From contig CAVQUF010000005.1 of assembly GCA_963716865.1 (NCBI GenBank), positions 62,001 through 126,000 of the forward strand: DNA of 64,000 nt, in the 5' to 3' direction. The stretch's first letter is position 1. Each line of letters begins with the position of its first letter. The notes beneath the pieces were generated by a model that was given only the letters and a program-made list of their open reading frames with translations, made no database searches and was not told the origin of the DNA. Shown here one piece after another: positions 6,916-15,990 of the stretch. The DNA comes from AC-32 sp963716865. Its GTDB lineage: Bacteria > Actinomycetota > Thermoleophilia > Gaiellales > Gaiellaceae. The translations under genes were made by a program, and so were the position numbers.

Positions 6916-9359
6916 CGGACGACGAAGGTCGTCGAGAGCCGTCTCGTGTTCGGCAGCGTTGCCGAGTCGTTCTCGTCGTTCTTCGTCTCCTGGTAGTCGG
7001 CGACGCTGAAGAGGAGCCGGTGCCGGCCGCGAGTCACGCGCCCGAGCACGACCTGGACCCGGCCAGTCGCCGGCGCGTAGACGATCCGGTGGGAGTGGCC
7101 GTCGATCATCGCGAGCAGCGACTCCGGGTCGACACCGGAGCCCCGGTCGTGGACGACGAGCCCCAGTCGCGCCCCTCGCGTGACGACGTGCGTGACCAGC
7201 CGCGCCGAGGGCGGCGTCGTGTCGTTGAGCCAGAAGCGGAACGTGAACGGGCCCGGCGAGCGGCCGCGCGGAGTGTCGAAGACGACGTCGTAGGTGCCGG
7301 GGTTCGGCCGGAAGACGCCGACGGCCGGCGTGGCGCCGAAGAAGCGCCCCTGGTACGTGTTGATCCGGATCGGAAGCCCGGGATAGCCCGCGATCCGGTC
7401 CTCGTCGCCGTCCCGGACGAGCCGCGGCGAGACGCGGACGCCGCGCGCGTGCCAGAGCAGGACCGCGCCGGCGTTGGCGGCCGGCTTCCGGAGCACGAAC
7501 CGGAAGACCTGCTCCGGGCCGGTGAGGTGCTCCGGCACTCCCAGCGCGCCGGGCTTGCTCGGGAATCGGTATGACGAGACGAGCGCCTTCCCGCGCCGGG
7601 TGTCGCCGTCGTAGAGACCCGGGCTGCGCAGCAGCCGGCTCGGCTCCCGGGCCAGCGCGCGGGCCGTCACGTGCAGCCAGTACGGGATTCGCCGCACGTC
7701 GCTGCCGCGCCTGAGGACGAGGAAGCCGCTCGAGTCGCCCGCGGCGGCGCGCCGCGAGGCCGTTGCTCGCAGCGAGACGCGGCCCGGGACGGTCACGCTC
7801 GCAGGCGCAGAGAGCGTCACTCCTCGCTCCGTGGCCAGTCGCCGGACCGAGACCTGCCAGGCGCCCGCGCCGCCGCCCGCGTCGGTCAAGCGGACACGCA
7901 GGCTGCGCGCCCGCCCGCGCCGGAGGTAGCCGAACGAGAGGCTCGACGGGCTCGCGAACACGAGCGGCTGGTCGGCCCGGGGAAGCCAGATCATCCCACC
8001 GCCCTCGCGGGTCGGCAGCGCCTCGCCCTTGTGGCCCCTGACCGGGTTGCCCGTCAGCATCAGCGCGGACTTGATCTGCGCGACCGTCCAGCCGGGATGC
8101 CGCTGCATGAGCACCGCGGCCGCGCCTGCGACGTGCGGTGCGGCCATGCTCGTTCCGTCGAACGTGTCCCAGAGCCCGAAGTGGCCCGGCACCGACGAGA
8201 GGATGGAGACTCCCGGGGCGGAGACGTCGGGCTTGAGCTGCAGCGAGTACGGGGTCGGCCCGGCAGACGAGAAGTAGGCAATCGAGCCGCCTTTCGTCGC
8301 GGCGGCGACCGCGATGGCCTTCGACGCCGAGGCGGGAGATCCAACGGTGCCGAAGCCGAGCGCGTCGAAGTCGTTTCCGGCCGAGACGACCGGCACGACT
8401 CCCGCGGCGGCGGCTCCGTCGATCGCCTGGACGACTATGTCGCGCGACGGCGTCATGTCCGGCTCGCCGTACGAGATGTTGATCACGTTCATCCCGTCCT
8501 TCACGGCCTGCTCGATCGCCGCCGCGATCTCGGGGGAGTTGCCGTCGAGACCGGCGCCGTTCGTCGGGATCGTCCCGATGCGGTAGTTGCCGAGGTACGC
8601 GCGCGGCGCGATCCCGGACACGATCTCCGGGCCGAAGTCGCCCTCGGCCGGGGTGTCGTGGTCGCCGGCCGCGATGCCGGCGACGTGCGTTCCGTGCTCG
8701 GACTCGACCGGGTCGAACGGCCGCTTCGCGTAGCGGTACCTGAGCCCGGGAGGCGGGAAGGAGCGGGCGACGATCACCTTCGCGGACGTGTAGGCCGTCT
8801 GCCCCTTCGGGAAGCCGGGCGGCATCGTCATGCCGACCGGCGAGAAGAACGGGTGGCTCGCGTCGATGCCGTCGTCGATGATCCCGATCTTGATTCCCTG
8901 GCCCGCGGTCGCCAACGTCGGCCCCCAGACCTGCGGCGCGCCGATCGTCTCCGGGCTGCGGAAGAGCTCGCGCTCGTAACGCACGCTCGGGTAGACGTGC
9001 GCGACCCCGGGGAGCGCGGCGATCCGGGCCGCGGAGCCCGCGGGCGCGAGCACGGCGAGCCCGTCGAGGACGATCTGGTAGCGCCAGCGCACGGTCGCGC
9101 CCGGAACCGCTCGCGCGAGACGCGCCTCGAACCGCTGCTGGTTGCGCGCGACCGCGCTCAGGTACGCCGACCCGGAACGCGAGTGCACCGCGAGGCCGGA
9201 CTTCGCCAGCGGGGGCTTCTCGAGCAGCACGACCTGCTCGACGAGGCGCCCGCCCGCCGGTGCCGGGCCGGCCGCGGAGGCGGCGGCGAACGGCAGCGCG
9301 AGACCGACCGCCGCAAGCAGGAGAAGACCCCTGTTCAAGCGGAAAAGGGTACCCAGCAC
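6912..9359 (-). CDS. Secreted subtilisin-family serine protease (S8)
   Basis: About 815 residues. A signal peptide (LLLLAAVGLALPFAAASA) leads into an I9-like propeptide (VVLLEKPPL ... VAHVYPSVRY), then the S8 catalytic triad: Asp in IKIGIIDDGID, His in HGTHVAGIAAG and Ser in GTSMAAPHVAGAAAVL. The C-terminal ~350 residues are beta-rich and carry an Ig-like finish. The longest frame would run into tRNA-Leu, so the GTG at 9359 is preferred; CAGTGT (complement 9366-9371) ends 6 nt upstream and overlaps the tRNA promoter. A TTG at 9338 is the alternative. Extracellular protein degradation is inferred. Confidence 0.85.
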   Translation of the reverse strand: MLGTLFRLNRGLLLLAAVGLALPFAAASAAGPAPAGGRLVEQVVLLEKPPLAKSGLAVHSRSGSAYLSAVARNQQRFEARLARAVPGATVRWRYQIVLDGLAVLAPAGSAARIAALPGVAHVYPSVRYERELFRSPETIGAPQVWGPTLATAGQGIKIGIIDDGIDASHPFFSPVGMTMPPGFPKGQTAYTSAKVIVARSFPPPGLRYRYAKRPFDPVESEHGTHVAGIAAGDHDTPAEGDFGPEIVSGIAPRAYLGNYRIGTIPTNGAGLDGNSPEIAAAIEQAVKDGMNVINISYGEPDMTPSRDIVVQAIDGAAAAGVVPVVSAGNDFDALGFGTVGSPASASKAIAVAAATKGGSIAYFSSAGPTPYSLQLKPDVSAPGVSILSSVPGHFGLWDTFDGTSMAAPHVAGAAAVLMQRHPGWTVAQIKSALMLTGNPVRGHKGEALPTREGGGMIWLPRADQPLVFASPSSLSFGYLRRGRARSLRVRLTDAGGGAGAWQVSVRRLATERGVTLSAPASVTVPGRVSLRATASRRAAAGDSSGFLVLRRGSDVRRIPYWLHVTARALAREPSRLLRSPGLYDGDTRRGKALVSSYRFPSKPGALGVPEHLTGPEQVFRFVLRKPAANAGAVLLWHARGVRVSPRLVRDGDEDRIAGYPGLPIRINTYQGRFFGATPAVGVFRPNPGTYDVVFDTPRGRSPGPFTFRFWLNDTTPPSARLVTHVVTRGARLGLVVHDRGSGVDPESLLAMIDGHSHRIVYAPATGRVQVVLGRVTRGRHRLLFSVADYQETKNDENDSATLPNTRRLSTTFVVR

Positions 9360-9364
9360 GCCGC

Positions 9365-9370
9365 TACACT
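9365..9370 (+). promoter_or_regulatory. -10 element of tRNA-Leu
   Basis: TACACT ends 10 nt before the tRNA 5' end. On the opposite strand the same bases give CAGTGT, the putative -10 of the protease gene, so this is a compact divergent promoter. Confidence 0.35.
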
Positions 9371-9380
9371 GTCCGTCCGC

Positions 9381-9464
9381 GCGGATGTGGCGGAATTGGT
9401 AGACGCGCACGGTTCAGGGCCGTGTGGGGGAAACCCCGTGGAGGTTCAAGTCCTCTCATCCGCA
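9381..9464 (+). tRNA. tRNA-Leu (anticodon CAG)
   Basis: Acceptor arms GCGGATG and CATCCGC pair perfectly. The anticodon stem CACGG/CCGTG encloses TTCAGGG with anticodon CAG at 9415-9417. A long variable arm (TGGGGGAAACCCC) and the T arm GAGGTTCAAGTCCTC confirm a class II leucine tRNA. CCA is not encoded. Confidence 0.95.
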
Positions 9465-9530
9465 TCTGTGAGACGTGCAGGGCTTTCGCGCGGTTAGCGG
9501 CTCGGCGGGTCCACGCTCAGTCCACGAACG

Positions 9531-9790
9531 TCAGCGGCCGTCCTGCAAGACGTACCGGGCCTGAAGAACGCGCTCGAGCACGCACAGCTCGAGCTCAGGC
9601 TTGCTGAGTCTCACGATCGCCTCCACGAGGTCGGTATTGGTGTCCTTCGCGATGAGTCTCCGCTCGCTGAGCCTGCCTAAGCGTCAACGTCCCGTTACAG
9701 ACCTGCCGCTTCCAGGCGTTCTCGCGCGGGTCGCTCTTGGCCGACTCTGAGTGCGGCTCTTGCCCAGCACGGCTTCGTGCCTTGACTCTC
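9531..9790 (-). pseudogene. Decayed ORF, minus strand, downstream of tRNA-Leu
   Basis: Two coding-like pieces lie in different frames of the minus strand: SDPRENAWKRQVCNGTLTLRQAQ and then, after a frame change near 9680, RRLIAKDTNTDLVEAIVRLSK ending QARYVLQDGR and a stop at 9531. The first piece resembles the C-terminal helix-Cys segment of exported HNH-like proteins of this lineage, but the match is from memory and weak. A similar NSWQKDTLCNGTLTRR piece can be read at about 11350-11420, also on the minus strand. The rest of 9465-9991 shows nothing I can assign. Confidence 0.3.
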
Positions 9791-9991
9791 GAAGTCTTCG
9801 GGAGTCAATGGCATCTTCCCGGGTCAGCCACCTCGAGGGACCTCCATCACCTTCCGGGCCTTGACCTTTGTGTGCGAAGTGAAACAATCGCGCGGAGCGT
9901 CCCGACCGGATTAGGAGCCAGGGTTCTGCGGCCCCTTCCGACTCCCGCCTCAGGCCAGGGCGTGAATATTCCCCCGGCTAAGGAGGCAGGC

Positions 9992-10549
9992 ATGGCATCA
10001 CACAAGATCATCCCGTGCGAGGAGTGGGGCGCGGTTCCAGCGACTGGACCGATCACTGCCGCTGGCAGACCGGAGGAGATCATCTTCCATCACACCGACG
10101 GCCATCACCCGAACCTCGATCACAACCCCACTGAGTCTCTAGCCGAAGCGAAGGCCTACGCCAGATCGATTCAACACGACCACATGCACCGCAACCCTCC
10201 GTTCATCGATTCGGGTCACAACTTCCTTGTCACCCGCTCGGGGCACATCCTCGAGGGTCGGCACGGCTCCAAGGACGCCATCAACGCCGGCAAGATGGTC
10301 GTCTCCGCTCACGCCATAGGCCACAACACCCAGCCAGGGATCGAGCATGAGCACAAGGGCGAAGAGGGCATGACGCGGAAGCAGCGCGAGGCAAGCCTCT
10401 GGCTCCATGCCCTTATCTGCCGGAAGACGGGCGTCAAGCCCAGCGAGGTTCACGGACACGGCGAGTTCAATCCAACCGCCTGTCCAGGTGTACTTAAGAA
10501 TCAGCTCCCGGCGTTCAAGCACGACCTGGCCGAGCGGCTTCAGCACTAA
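9992..10549 (+). CDS. N-acetylmuramoyl-L-alanine amidase / PGRP-type endolysin-like protein
   Basis: A 185-residue amidase_2 (PGRP) domain with no signal peptide. Zinc ligands are visible as IIFHHTDGHH (first His), HGHGEFNPTACPG (late His and Cys) with the usual intervening HNFLV and GHNTQ motifs; the tail LPAFKHDLAERL is a helix. Cleavage of the lactyl-alanine bond of peptidoglycan is the family reaction. Lack of export signal and the neighbour at 10581 suggest a phage-like lytic pair. AAGGAGG at ideal spacing marks the ATG, unlike the leaderless core genes. Confidence 0.75.
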   Translation: MASHKIIPCEEWGAVPATGPITAAGRPEEIIFHHTDGHHPNLDHNPTESLAEAKAYARSIQHDHMHRNPPFIDSGHNFLVTRSGHILEGRHGSKDAINAGKMVVSAHAIGHNTQPGIEHEHKGEEGMTRKQREASLWLHALICRKTGVKPSEVHGHGEFNPTACPGVLKNQLPAFKHDLAERLQH

Positions 10550-10580
10550 GGATCGCGGAGATGCCGACGGGAGGCGTGGC

Positions 10581-11291
10581 GTGGGGCGTGTAACTGGCTT
10601 GTGGGTGTATCAGACGCTGGGTCGGCGACCTGACCCGAAGACCGTGGCGGCACGCGCTCACCAACACGGGCTCAAGTGGCTCACCGTCCAAGCAATAGAA
10701 GGTGACGCGGTCTTAGACCCTGACTGGCTTCGCAGCGTACGCGGCGCAACGAAGCAGCGTCAGATTCGCCTCGGCGTGCACGGCTTCATCGGACGGCCGC
10801 GCCCGAAACCGGTCGCCGAGGCCAGGACGCTGGCGAGAGCAATCGACCTTGCCGAGGCGGACTTCGCGATCGTCAACGCGGAGATCCAATATGAGCAAAC
10901 ACCGCCAGCCTCCGAAGCGTTTGTACGTGCTTTTCGCAGCCTTAAGCCCGCGTTTCCGTCGTACTTGTCGTCGTTCGGCCGTCCGAGCTTCCATGCATCG
11001 CTCGATTGGGCCGCCTGGGCAGCTGGGGGGTTTCGTGGGATGCCTCAGGCGTACGAGAACCTCAACGCGGAAAAGTTAAAGCCCATTCAGTGCGTCAACG
11101 ACTGGGCTCGTTTTTTCGAGCGCAGAACCCTTCGGCCGACTCTCGGGTGCTTCTCGGAAGGCCAGCATTCCCATCTCGCGACGACGCGGCTCGTTCAGAG
11201 CGTCCGAGAAGTTCCGCGCCTGCGCTTCAACGTTTACCGCCACGGGACAGTCACAAATGCAGAACTGAAGGCGTTGTCGGCGGCTGCATAG
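10581..11291 (+). CDS. TIM-barrel glycosidase-like protein
   Basis: About 236 residues. Strand-like segments (VTGLWVYQTLG, LKWLTVQAIEGD, QIRLGVHGFIG, DFAIVNAEIQYE, FPSYLSSFGRP, GGFRGMPQAYENLN) follow the order of a small TIM barrel such as phage-associated GH25-like or glycosyl-hydrolase-like proteins; the acidic NAE could be catalytic. The GTG at 10581 follows GGGAGG by 7 nt. It starts 32 bp after the amidase, so both may act together on the cell wall. Family assignment is tentative. Confidence 0.5.
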   Translation: MGRVTGLWVYQTLGRRPDPKTVAARAHQHGLKWLTVQAIEGDAVLDPDWLRSVRGATKQRQIRLGVHGFIGRPRPKPVAEARTLARAIDLAEADFAIVNAEIQYEQTPPASEAFVRAFRSLKPAFPSYLSSFGRPSFHASLDWAAWAAGGFRGMPQAYENLNAEKLKPIQCVNDWARFFERRTLRPTLGCFSEGQHSHLATTRLVQSVREVPRLRFNVYRHGTVTNAELKALSAAA

Positions 11292-11459
11292 CGAGCCGAG
11301 CCAACGCCATCGCGCCGACCTCGGCGAAGAACGCTGGGACCGACCTCTCGCTCTCCTCGCCGCCGCGCCGCGTCAGCGTCCCGTTGCAGAGCGTGTCTTT
11401 TTGCCAGGAGTTAGAGCCGCGTTAGAGGCCTGTATGAGCCTCCCGCCATGAGGTAATAG

Positions 11460-12254
11460 ATGGCGGAGCTGCCTCACTTCCTAAAGCCGGATCTCGAGCC
11501 CGGCCTGCGCCCGGACCCGAAAGAGAATCCCGAGGGCGCTCGCTACACCAGGCAGTTCCTTTGGATGCGACTCGGCGTCGGCGGGCTGGGGGTGGTGTTG
11601 CCCTTGACGCTCATCACGCTCGACTCCGTCGTTTTCAACGGCCATCCCTTCATTCGCGATTCGATGAGCGCCTACTACTACTCTGGGATGCGTGAGTTCT
11701 TCGTCGGAGTGATCTTCGGGTCAGGCGCGTTCCTTCTGGCCTACAGGGTCAGCGAGGTGGGCCTTGACAACACGGCAAGCATCGCTGCTGGCGTGTGTGC
11801 GTGGTTGATCGCGATGTGCCCGACGGGCCTTCCCTCACTCGCGGAGCATCCAAAGCCGCCACGGCCGCCCCTCAATCCGCTCCAAGACTTGATCGGGGAG
11901 GGTTGGGTCAAGGGGATTCACTACGGCGCGTCTGCCGGATTCATCATCTCCCTCGCGGTGGTCGCCGTCCTGTTCGGATACCGCGAAGGCAAGTTGCGGG
12001 CGGTTCCCCAGAAGCTTCCACCCCCGTTCTGGCGGGCTTTCCACTGGACCTGCGCCTTCGTCATGGGCCTGGGCGCTCTGTGGATCCTTGTCACCTCGCT
12101 GACTCACAGCGGACCGCGCTGGTCAACGCTCTTAGGGGAATGGGTCTGCACATGGGCGTGGGCACTCTCGTGGCTACTGAAGGGCGCCGAGTGGGACACG
12201 CTCTTTGGCAGGCCGGTACCTGGTCGGCGCGCGCAAGCTCCCTCTGACGAGTAG
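11460..12254 (+). CDS. Multi-pass membrane protein (DUF998-like)
   Basis: A 264-residue protein with about six membrane helices. The segment RDSMSAYYYSGMREFFVGVIFGSGAFL matches the S-S-YY-..R-FVG pattern I associate with DUF998-like membrane proteins. A proline-rich loop (HPKPPRPPLNPL) separates the helices. The start follows GAGGTAATAG. No role can be given. Confidence 0.55.
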   Translation: MAELPHFLKPDLEPGLRPDPKENPEGARYTRQFLWMRLGVGGLGVVLPLTLITLDSVVFNGHPFIRDSMSAYYYSGMREFFVGVIFGSGAFLLAYRVSEVGLDNTASIAAGVCAWLIAMCPTGLPSLAEHPKPPRPPLNPLQDLIGEGWVKGIHYGASAGFIISLAVVAVLFGYREGKLRAVPQKLPPPFWRAFHWTCAFVMGLGALWILVTSLTHSGPRWSTLLGEWVCTWAWALSWLLKGAEWDTLFGRPVPGRRAQAPSDE

Positions 12255-12426
12255 CTGCTGGGTCGCTCCACTAACAGGCGAAGAACCCAGGAAGGCCGTG
12301 CCGTTTTGGGTCAACGCCCTGCCGGATCGGTCCACTAGGTCACTCACGCGTCAGGCATGACCTCGGTACAGCCAGCAGCGATATGCTCGGCAAGCCGTCC
12401 GGCCCCAGGCGGAAACGGAGGATCGG

Positions 12427-12621
12427 ATGGCTGGATTTCTGTTCGGGCTCGAGACGGCCGACGGCGATAGCGCCGAGCCGCCCACGCTCGAAGCCGCAGT
12501 TTCGAACTGGAGCGCAGGTGACGTGATTCACCTAGGAGACCGGGCGCTGCGCGTAGTCGGCAAGCGAGACGACGACGCCGACCAATCGCCGGTGTTGGTC
12601 GTGGAGGACGTGGCCGAATGA
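12427..12621 (+). CDS. Small soluble hypothetical protein
   Basis: A 64-residue protein (MAGFLFGLETADGDSAEPP ... GDVIHLGDRALRVVGKRDDD ... VLVVEDVAE) with a small beta-barrel-like pattern. GGAGGA at 12416-12421 is well placed for the ATG, which supports that it is translated. Between it and the next recognisable frame (12622-12961, 340 bp) I see no convincing gene or structure. Confidence 0.45.
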   Translation: MAGFLFGLETADGDSAEPPTLEAAVSNWSAGDVIHLGDRALRVVGKRDDDADQSPVLVVEDVAE

Positions 12622-12961
12622 GCCACCAAGCCTCGGGCCGAGCGAGCGTTTTGCCGCGCTCACGACCCCGAGTTCCGCAGCGGCGGAACCCAGGGCCACG
12701 TCCATCCAGCCGCGGCACTCATGGCACGCGCGAACGACTCGACATCGATCCGCGGAACTCGGCGGACTAGCGTTGCACTTGGCTGCCTCTTCGGGACTTG
12801 AACCGCTTGGGCGAACCAGAGCATCTCTTGGTTTGTGTGTGGTTGGAACGACATGCCGCGACTCTATGTCCGCGACGAGGCAATCGAAATCGGGGAAGTC
12901 CCTACGGTTTCGTCGCGCACAGTCGGGATCCGACGTCTCGGGCCGAATAAGCCACTAGCTC

Positions 12962-13286
12962 TCAGAACCGCGCTAAATCTTCGAGGCCTTGACGCCTACG
13001 GAGAGTGTTTGCGCCTTCGTTCACGGTCGCCGATGCGCCTTCGAGCGCCTTCTGCTCATCAGCTTCGAGCTTCGCCGCGATGGGCTTATTCGCGAAGCGA
13101 CCTTCGATCAGCTCGATCGCGAGGAAGCACGCCCGCGACCGCGTACCACTCGTCAGACGAGAGCCCTGCTCGGGCGATGTCGGCTCGGTTTTCGGCCCAG
13201 GAGCTATGAGCGCTCTCAAAGTTCCACGGCCGGCCGCACTCGGTGCATTCGGGGATCAGAGCTACCTGCTCGGCGCTCACGGTCAA
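12962..13286 (-). pseudogene. Frame-disrupted zinc-ribbon protein
   Basis: The minus strand starts MTVSAEQVALIPECTECGRPW, a CxxC zinc-ribbon beginning, and continues SSWAENRADIARAGLSSDEWYA. At about 13150 the coding-like signal moves one frame to ACFLAIELIEGRFANKPIAAKL and a helical tail ending LEDLARF. Together about 105 residues. Only one CxxC is left, so the metal site looks incomplete. Confidence 0.35.
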
Positions 13287-13352
13287 GAGACTACGACGAG
13301 TCGGGCGGGGGAAGCGTCCTAGGCGTTCGGCTCGCCGCCCGGCCCGGAACTC

Positions 13353-14141
13353 TCAGGTCTGATCACCGTCGCCTCGCTCCGTTCGAATCGCCAGGAAGGC
13401 AGGCGGGAAATACTCATCGGAGACGGCTTGGAGCTGCTTCTCCTGCTCCTCGTCCAGCACGAGGGACATCGCCTGCTGGTAGCAGTAGAAGGCTCCAAGA
13501 AGCGCGCCCTGAACATGTGCTGTCGACGGCCCGACGTCGAGCACGACTCGGTCGTTGTTCTCCTCCACACTCGTCAGGCCGAGGCTGTGTGGCGTGTGGT
13601 GGAGCATGAAATTGTGGAAGCGCTGAGCGATGTCGTATATCCACCACAGCATGTCGCGACCGAACTTTCCCTCCGGCCATTCATCCTCGACTTCCTTCGT
13701 TAGCTCATTTATCGAGAGCCCGGTCCAGCTGCGGTTGCCGAATTCCTGCGCGTAGGCCTTGCGGTCACCGTCGGTTAGCTCGGGCAGATCCTCCATCTCG
13801 ACACCGGCTCCGTGCTTCGCCAGTGCGCCACGCATCTGCTCGATCAGGTGGCGGCGGTTTCGCTCGTACTTCTCCGGCGCGTCCACCGGGTTCAGTGATC
13901 CAGTGGGCCACAACCATGTCCTCGTAGAGGGCGCGGTTGAGCATCCCGGCCTGCACACCGTAACCTCGCCGGAGAGGAGAAACGAGGCGTTGTAGGTCTT
14001 GCTCGAGCGGGCGTAGGTTCGGAAGATGAGCCTGCCGGCTGCGTCATCTGTGAGCGGCCCGGAAGGTCGGTTCTCGACCGCGAAGCGCAGAAGCGCCTCG
14101 CAGGCCTCGAACGCCGGCCGGAAAGCCTCGGGGGCGACCAA
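13353..14141 (-). CDS. DUF5677-like helical protein with two compensating frame breaks
   Basis: About 263 residues of mostly helix (EACEALLRFAVENRP ... LIEQMRGALAKHG ... DMLWWIYDIAQRFHNFMLHHTPHSLG ... LLGAFYCYQQAMSLVLDEEQEKQL). Between about 13967 and 13900 the in-frame reading is Cys/Pro/Trp-rich nonsense, whereas the next frame gives VQAGMLNRALYEDMVVAHWI, which fits the family; a one-base loss followed by a one-base gain restores it. The TTG at 14141 is a guess; the open frame extends to 14366. Confidence 0.45.
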   Translation of the reverse strand: MVAPEAFRPAFEACEALLRFAVENRPSGPLTDDAAGRLIFRTYARSSKTYNASFLLSGEVTVCRPGCSTAPSTRTWLWPTGSLNPVDAPEKYERNRRHLIEQMRGALAKHGAGVEMEDLPELTDGDRKAYAQEFGNRSWTGLSINELTKEVEDEWPEGKFGRDMLWWIYDIAQRFHNFMLHHTPHSLGLTSVEENNDRVVLDVGPSTAHVQGALLGAFYCYQQAMSLVLDEEQEKQLQAVSDEYFPPAFLAIRTERGDGDQT

Positions 14142-14467
14142 GGCAAGCGGACCTACACCATTCGCTGTCAGCCGCCCGGGGGAAGCTTGAGCTTGGCGCA
14201 CGAGAAGTTTGCCTGTACCGCGCTGAGCGCGTTTCCCGTGCTGCTGCAGAAGCCTCCCGTCGGCATCGACCATTCCTGTCCCTGCCGCCCGCCAGCGGCT
14301 CGGGTCAAGGGAACGAGCCGAGGCAGGCACGTCAACCTCCTGTTTGCTCCCTGCCGGACCCACCAAGAGGTGCTGGCGTACCGATGGGAGCAGCTGGTGG
14401 GCTATGCCCGTCCGTCGGCCTAAGAGCCACCTGGCGGATGGGCTTTCGTAGAGGGATCGAGCCGTGA

Positions 14468-15028
14468 GTGAAAGGCATGGTGCCTAAACACGAGACGTCT
14501 CTCCCGTGTCGTAAGGCTATGGAGATGGCCTTCCCGGAGGACGAGCCCATACGAGCCACGCCGAATGCGGTCGAGGCTCTCTACCGGCTGCGCCACCAGG
14601 AGTTGCTTCGGGTCGCGACGGCGATAACGGGAAGCGTCGAGCTCGCCGAGGACGCCGTTCAGGAAGGGCTGGCCCGGGCGCTGGCCGGCCGATCGACCTT
14701 TCGCGCGAGCGGGACACTGGAGGCTTGGCTCTGGAAAGTGGTAGTGAACGCGGCGCGAAACCTCGCTGCGCGAACGCCCAGGGTCGCGGACGCAGGAGAG
14801 CACGATGCGGCGGCCATCGCAGGCGAGGCCGAGGCGAGCGCCATCGGCGAATACGTCGCGCGCTTGCCCGAGCGCCAGCGCCTCGTCCTCTTTCTGCGCT
14901 ACTACGCAGACCTCGACTACGCGGCGATCGCGAGAGTCCTCGGGATCCGCAGGGGAACGGTGTCTGCGACGCTCAACCAGGCCCATGCCGCACTGCGAGC
15001 AGTGCTTGGCGAGGAGGTGCTTCGATGA
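14468..15028 (+). CDS. ECF-type RNA polymerase sigma factor
   Basis: About 186 residues (169 if the ATG at 14519 is used). Region 2 is LYRLRHQELLRVATAITGSVELAEDAVQEGLARAL with the DAVQE core; region 4 is LPERQRLVLFLRYYADLDYAAIARVLGIRRGTVSATLNQAHAALR, a complete helix-turn-helix. It overlaps the next gene by ATGA, the usual arrangement of a sigma factor with its membrane anti-sigma partner. Confidence 0.85.
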   Translation: MKGMVPKHETSLPCRKAMEMAFPEDEPIRATPNAVEALYRLRHQELLRVATAITGSVELAEDAVQEGLARALAGRSTFRASGTLEAWLWKVVVNAARNLAARTPRVADAGEHDAAAIAGEAEASAIGEYVARLPERQRLVLFLRYYADLDYAAIARVLGIRRGTVSATLNQAHAALRAVLGEEVLR

Positions 15029-15966
15029 CGGCCGCTCACGACCCGATCGTCGCCCGCGCGCTCGACCGGCTCGTCGCCGGGGTCGAGTCCGACCCCGACG
15101 CCATCCTGCGCCGGGCCAGTGTCGCTGCGGAAGGCTTGAGGAGACGGCGGGCCGTGCTGCTTCGCAGAACCGCCGTGCTCGCATTCGCGCTCCTGGTGCT
15201 TTTTGCAGGCGCTGCCCTCGCTGCGTCCCGCTTCGATCTGCTGTCGTGGGTTGACCAAAGCAACAGGTCGGCCGCCAGCTTCTCGATCGATTCCACGCGG
15301 ACATACCGAGGCCCGGCACCAGACGTGCTCCTCTGTCCCGGCGCCGGCGCCGGCTCGTTCACCTGCACGGCTGGTGCATTTCCAACGAGTACTCGCCGCA
15401 CGTACAACGCCACCGAGCGAGTAGAGGCTCAAACGCAGGTTTCACGCGAAGCCGTGCTACGGAAGCTCGCGGAAGGGGAGCAGAAAGGAGAGGTCGATCA
15501 TGCGACCGCCGAGCGCATGCGGCGCGATCTCGCGGCCGCCGGCGACGACTTCTTCTCCGGGCTGGCCCTGCTCACAGGTGTTGAGACGGTCGGCGGGGAT
15601 GAACAGGTTCCGGGGCGTCCGGGCTTTCAGCTCGTGCCTCCGGCAGGGGTGCCGATGTGGATTGCCTGCGAATCGAGCGGCGCTGTGTTCCGCTGTCATG
15701 ACCTTGCGTCGAGCCGACACGTCGCTGTCGGGACACCGCTCTACGTTCTTCAATCGAGCGCTGATTGGGTCGCAGTGCCTCGCCAATCACACCGACCGGT
15801 CGACGTCAGCCGCCTCTTCCACGCCGTCCTCGGGCGAGACCTGACGCCTGCCGAAGAGCGGCTCCTCTTCGACTTTTTCACCTTGGGATCGGGCGAGGGG
15901 CAGACCGGCACCCGCCCGGTTCACGCGGAGAGGGTGCCGCCGAAGAGCGGGAGCGGGTCGCCCTAG
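15025..15966 (+). CDS. Membrane protein, probable anti-sigma partner
   Basis: A 313-residue protein: a cytoplasmic N-terminus (~45 residues, RRASVAAEGLRRRRAVLLRRT), one membrane helix (VLAFALLVLFAGAALAA) and a large outer domain with paired cysteines (LLCPGAGAGSFTCTAG, WIACESSGAVFRCHD). Position and topology point to an anti-sigma or sensory partner of the overlapping sigma gene, but no zinc anti-sigma HxxxCxxC motif is visible, so this role is inferred from context only. Confidence 0.5.
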   Translation: MTAAHDPIVARALDRLVAGVESDPDAILRRASVAAEGLRRRRAVLLRRTAVLAFALLVLFAGAALAASRFDLLSWVDQSNRSAASFSIDSTRTYRGPAPDVLLCPGAGAGSFTCTAGAFPTSTRRTYNATERVEAQTQVSREAVLRKLAEGEQKGEVDHATAERMRRDLAAAGDDFFSGLALLTGVETVGGDEQVPGRPGFQLVPPAGVPMWIACESSGAVFRCHDLASSRHVAVGTPLYVLQSSADWVAVPRQSHRPVDVSRLFHAVLGRDLTPAEERLLFDFFTLGSGEGQTGTRPVHAERVPPKSGSGSP

Positions 15967-15990
15967 GTCGATCAGGTGCGGTGAGGCCTG

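Noticed and set aside
11340..11426. Minus-strand NSWQKDTLCNGTLTRR stretch resembling the decayed ORF at 9.5-9.8 kb
   Set aside because: Too short and closed by a stop just upstream; noted as a possible second remnant but not called.
12660..12854. Minus-strand 64-codon frame in the 12.6-12.9 kb gap
   Set aside because: No ribosome site, no -10 at the leaderless distance and no protein-like pattern.
9465..14460. An integrated element with attL/attR at tRNA-Leu
   Set aside because: No integrase gene and no second copy of the tRNA 3' end were seen; kept only as a possible eroded island.
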